Shown here piece by piece: positions 6,768 through 7,039 of a stretch of DNA of 7,039 bases; within the stretch, counting starts at the first letter, position 1; each line of letters begins with the position of its first letter. The DNA comes from Syntrophomonas sp. GTDB taxonomy: Bacteria > Bacillota > Syntrophomonadia > Syntrophomonadales > Syntrophomonadaceae. A program made the position numbers and the translations under genes. The DNA lies in contig DLUN01000196.1 in NCBI GenBank assembly GCA_003444615.1, positions 10,356 to 17,394 on the forward strand. The letters are read 5' to 3'. The notes under the pieces were generated by a model that did no database searches, was not told where the DNA came from, and was given only the letters and a program-made list of their open reading frames with translations.

Positions 6768-6796
6768 CAGGGGGACAATTTGTTCTGGCTCCCCTG
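6768..6796 (+). terminator. Weak terminator-like hairpin at the end of the three-gene unit
   Basis: CAGGGG (6768-6773) pairs perfectly with CCCCTG (6791-6796) around a 17-base loop, with one more G-U pair possible. It is correctly placed 12 bases after the stop codon, but no T-run follows, so this is either a weak terminator or a transcript-end stabiliser. A 7-1-7 palindrome abuts it. Confidence 0.35.
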
Positions 6797-6810
6797 TATG
6801 TTAAACATAC
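6796..6810. repeat. 15-base palindrome GTATGTTAAACATAC
   Basis: Perfect inverted repeat of 7-base arms around a single A. It could be a short AT-rich hairpin extending the preceding terminator-like structure, or an operator for a gene beyond the window. No adjacent promoter supports the operator reading. Confidence 0.35.
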
Positions 6811-6880
6811 TTTCATGGCTGTGAAAAAAGCCTCGCGGTGACAGGCCTAGAAGCTATCTTATGTGTCATTGCTGTGAAAA
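6811..6880. repeat. Imperfect 17-base direct repeat, 53 bases apart
   Basis: TTTCATGGCTGTGAAAA (6811-6827) and TGTCATTGCTGTGAAAA (6864-6880) match at 15 of 17 positions, the last ten identical. The 53-base spacing is not a multiple of three, so it is not a repeat within one reading frame. It could be paired protein-binding sites, the remnant of a mobile element, or chance. Confidence 0.35.
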
Positions 6881-6920
6881 TGTCTCTTGCTAAATCATAA
6901 TGTGCCAGTAGGTTTACCCT

Positions 6921-7039
6921 TCGCACCTGTTCCGTCGTCACGATATAGTAACGGCTCGATGTGCGACTCAGGGGGTACCGGGCTAAACAAAACATCCTGT
7001 TTTGGTAGCCCTCTTGGGACATCCTGTCCCGCGCCCCCC
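6921..7039. other. Hairpin-rich non-coding stretch cut by the window edge
   Basis: Three successive hairpins are visible. TCGCAC (6921-6926) pairs with GTGCGA (6961-6966), enclosing CCGT (6932-6935) with ACGG (6951-6954). GGGCTA (6980-6985) pairs with TAGCCC (7006-7011), enclosing AAAACA-TCC-TGTTTT (6989-7003). GGGACA-TCC-TGTCCC occupies 7016-7030. G-run 6971-6975 could also pair with the terminal C-run, closing a multi-branched structure. The last two hairpins share the core ACATCCTGT with different flanking pairs, as expected if the structure is conserved. Candidates are a structured RNA (either strand), a mobile-element end, or a regulatory leader for a gene outside the window. I do not recognise the family. 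Confidence 0.45.

Noticed and set aside
6813..7022. 69-codon reading frame on the minus strand in the right-end non-coding stretch
   Set aside because: No recognisable domain, its start codon lies inside the 7016-7030 hairpin, no separate ribosome site precedes it, and the region is dominated by structured repeats. It remains possible only if related genomes conserve the frame.
1..7039. CRISPR array, tRNA or rRNA genes, transposase genes
   Set aside because: No regularly spaced repeats, no cloverleaf or rRNA-like segments and no transposase motifs were seen on either strand.

Overview
The window comes from an endospore-forming Firmicute, most likely a member of the Clostridia. The left end carries the C-terminal ~90% of spoIVA, a spore-coat ATPase gene confined to endospore formers. 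All recognisable genes are on the + strand and tightly packed, with good AGGAGG-type ribosome binding sites. No genus can be assigned from sequence alone. A GGGGACGGTT-type palindrome after spoIVA recalls interspersed elements of syntrophic and Peptococcaceae-type Clostridia, which is only a weak hint.

Layout: (1) 1-1353, 5'-truncated spoIVA. (2) 1354-1510, an intergenic stretch with a near-perfect 22-bp-arm palindrome. (3) 1511-3701, a two-gene unit: a RuBisCO-like protein (form IV-type, several RuBisCO active-site residues replaced) and a PEP-hydrolase-family TIM-barrel protein. (4) 3708-3746, a strong hairpin that could end or attenuate this unit. (5) 3775-6756, a three-gene unit: a ComB-family 2-phosphosulfolactate phosphatase, a Tm-1-like ATP-binding protein (UPF0261 family), and a second TIM-barrel paralogue of the first. 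(6) 6757-7039, no convincing gene, but a weak terminator-like hairpin, a short palindrome, an imperfect direct repeat and a hairpin-rich stretch running off the right edge.

The five genes between spoIVA and the right edge look like one uncharacterised metabolic module. UPF0261 plus the PEP-hydrolase-like barrel is the architecture of the tomato Tm-1 protein, here split into separate genes with the barrel duplicated. To this are added a RuBisCO-like enzyme, a family that acts on phosphorylated keto-sugars through enediolates, and a phosphatase for a phosphorylated sulfo-hydroxyacid. The inferred picture is a cytosolic pathway on phosphorylated C3-C6 acid or keto intermediates. Its substrate cannot be read from the sequence. 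Any link to sporulation rests only on the neighbouring spoIVA.
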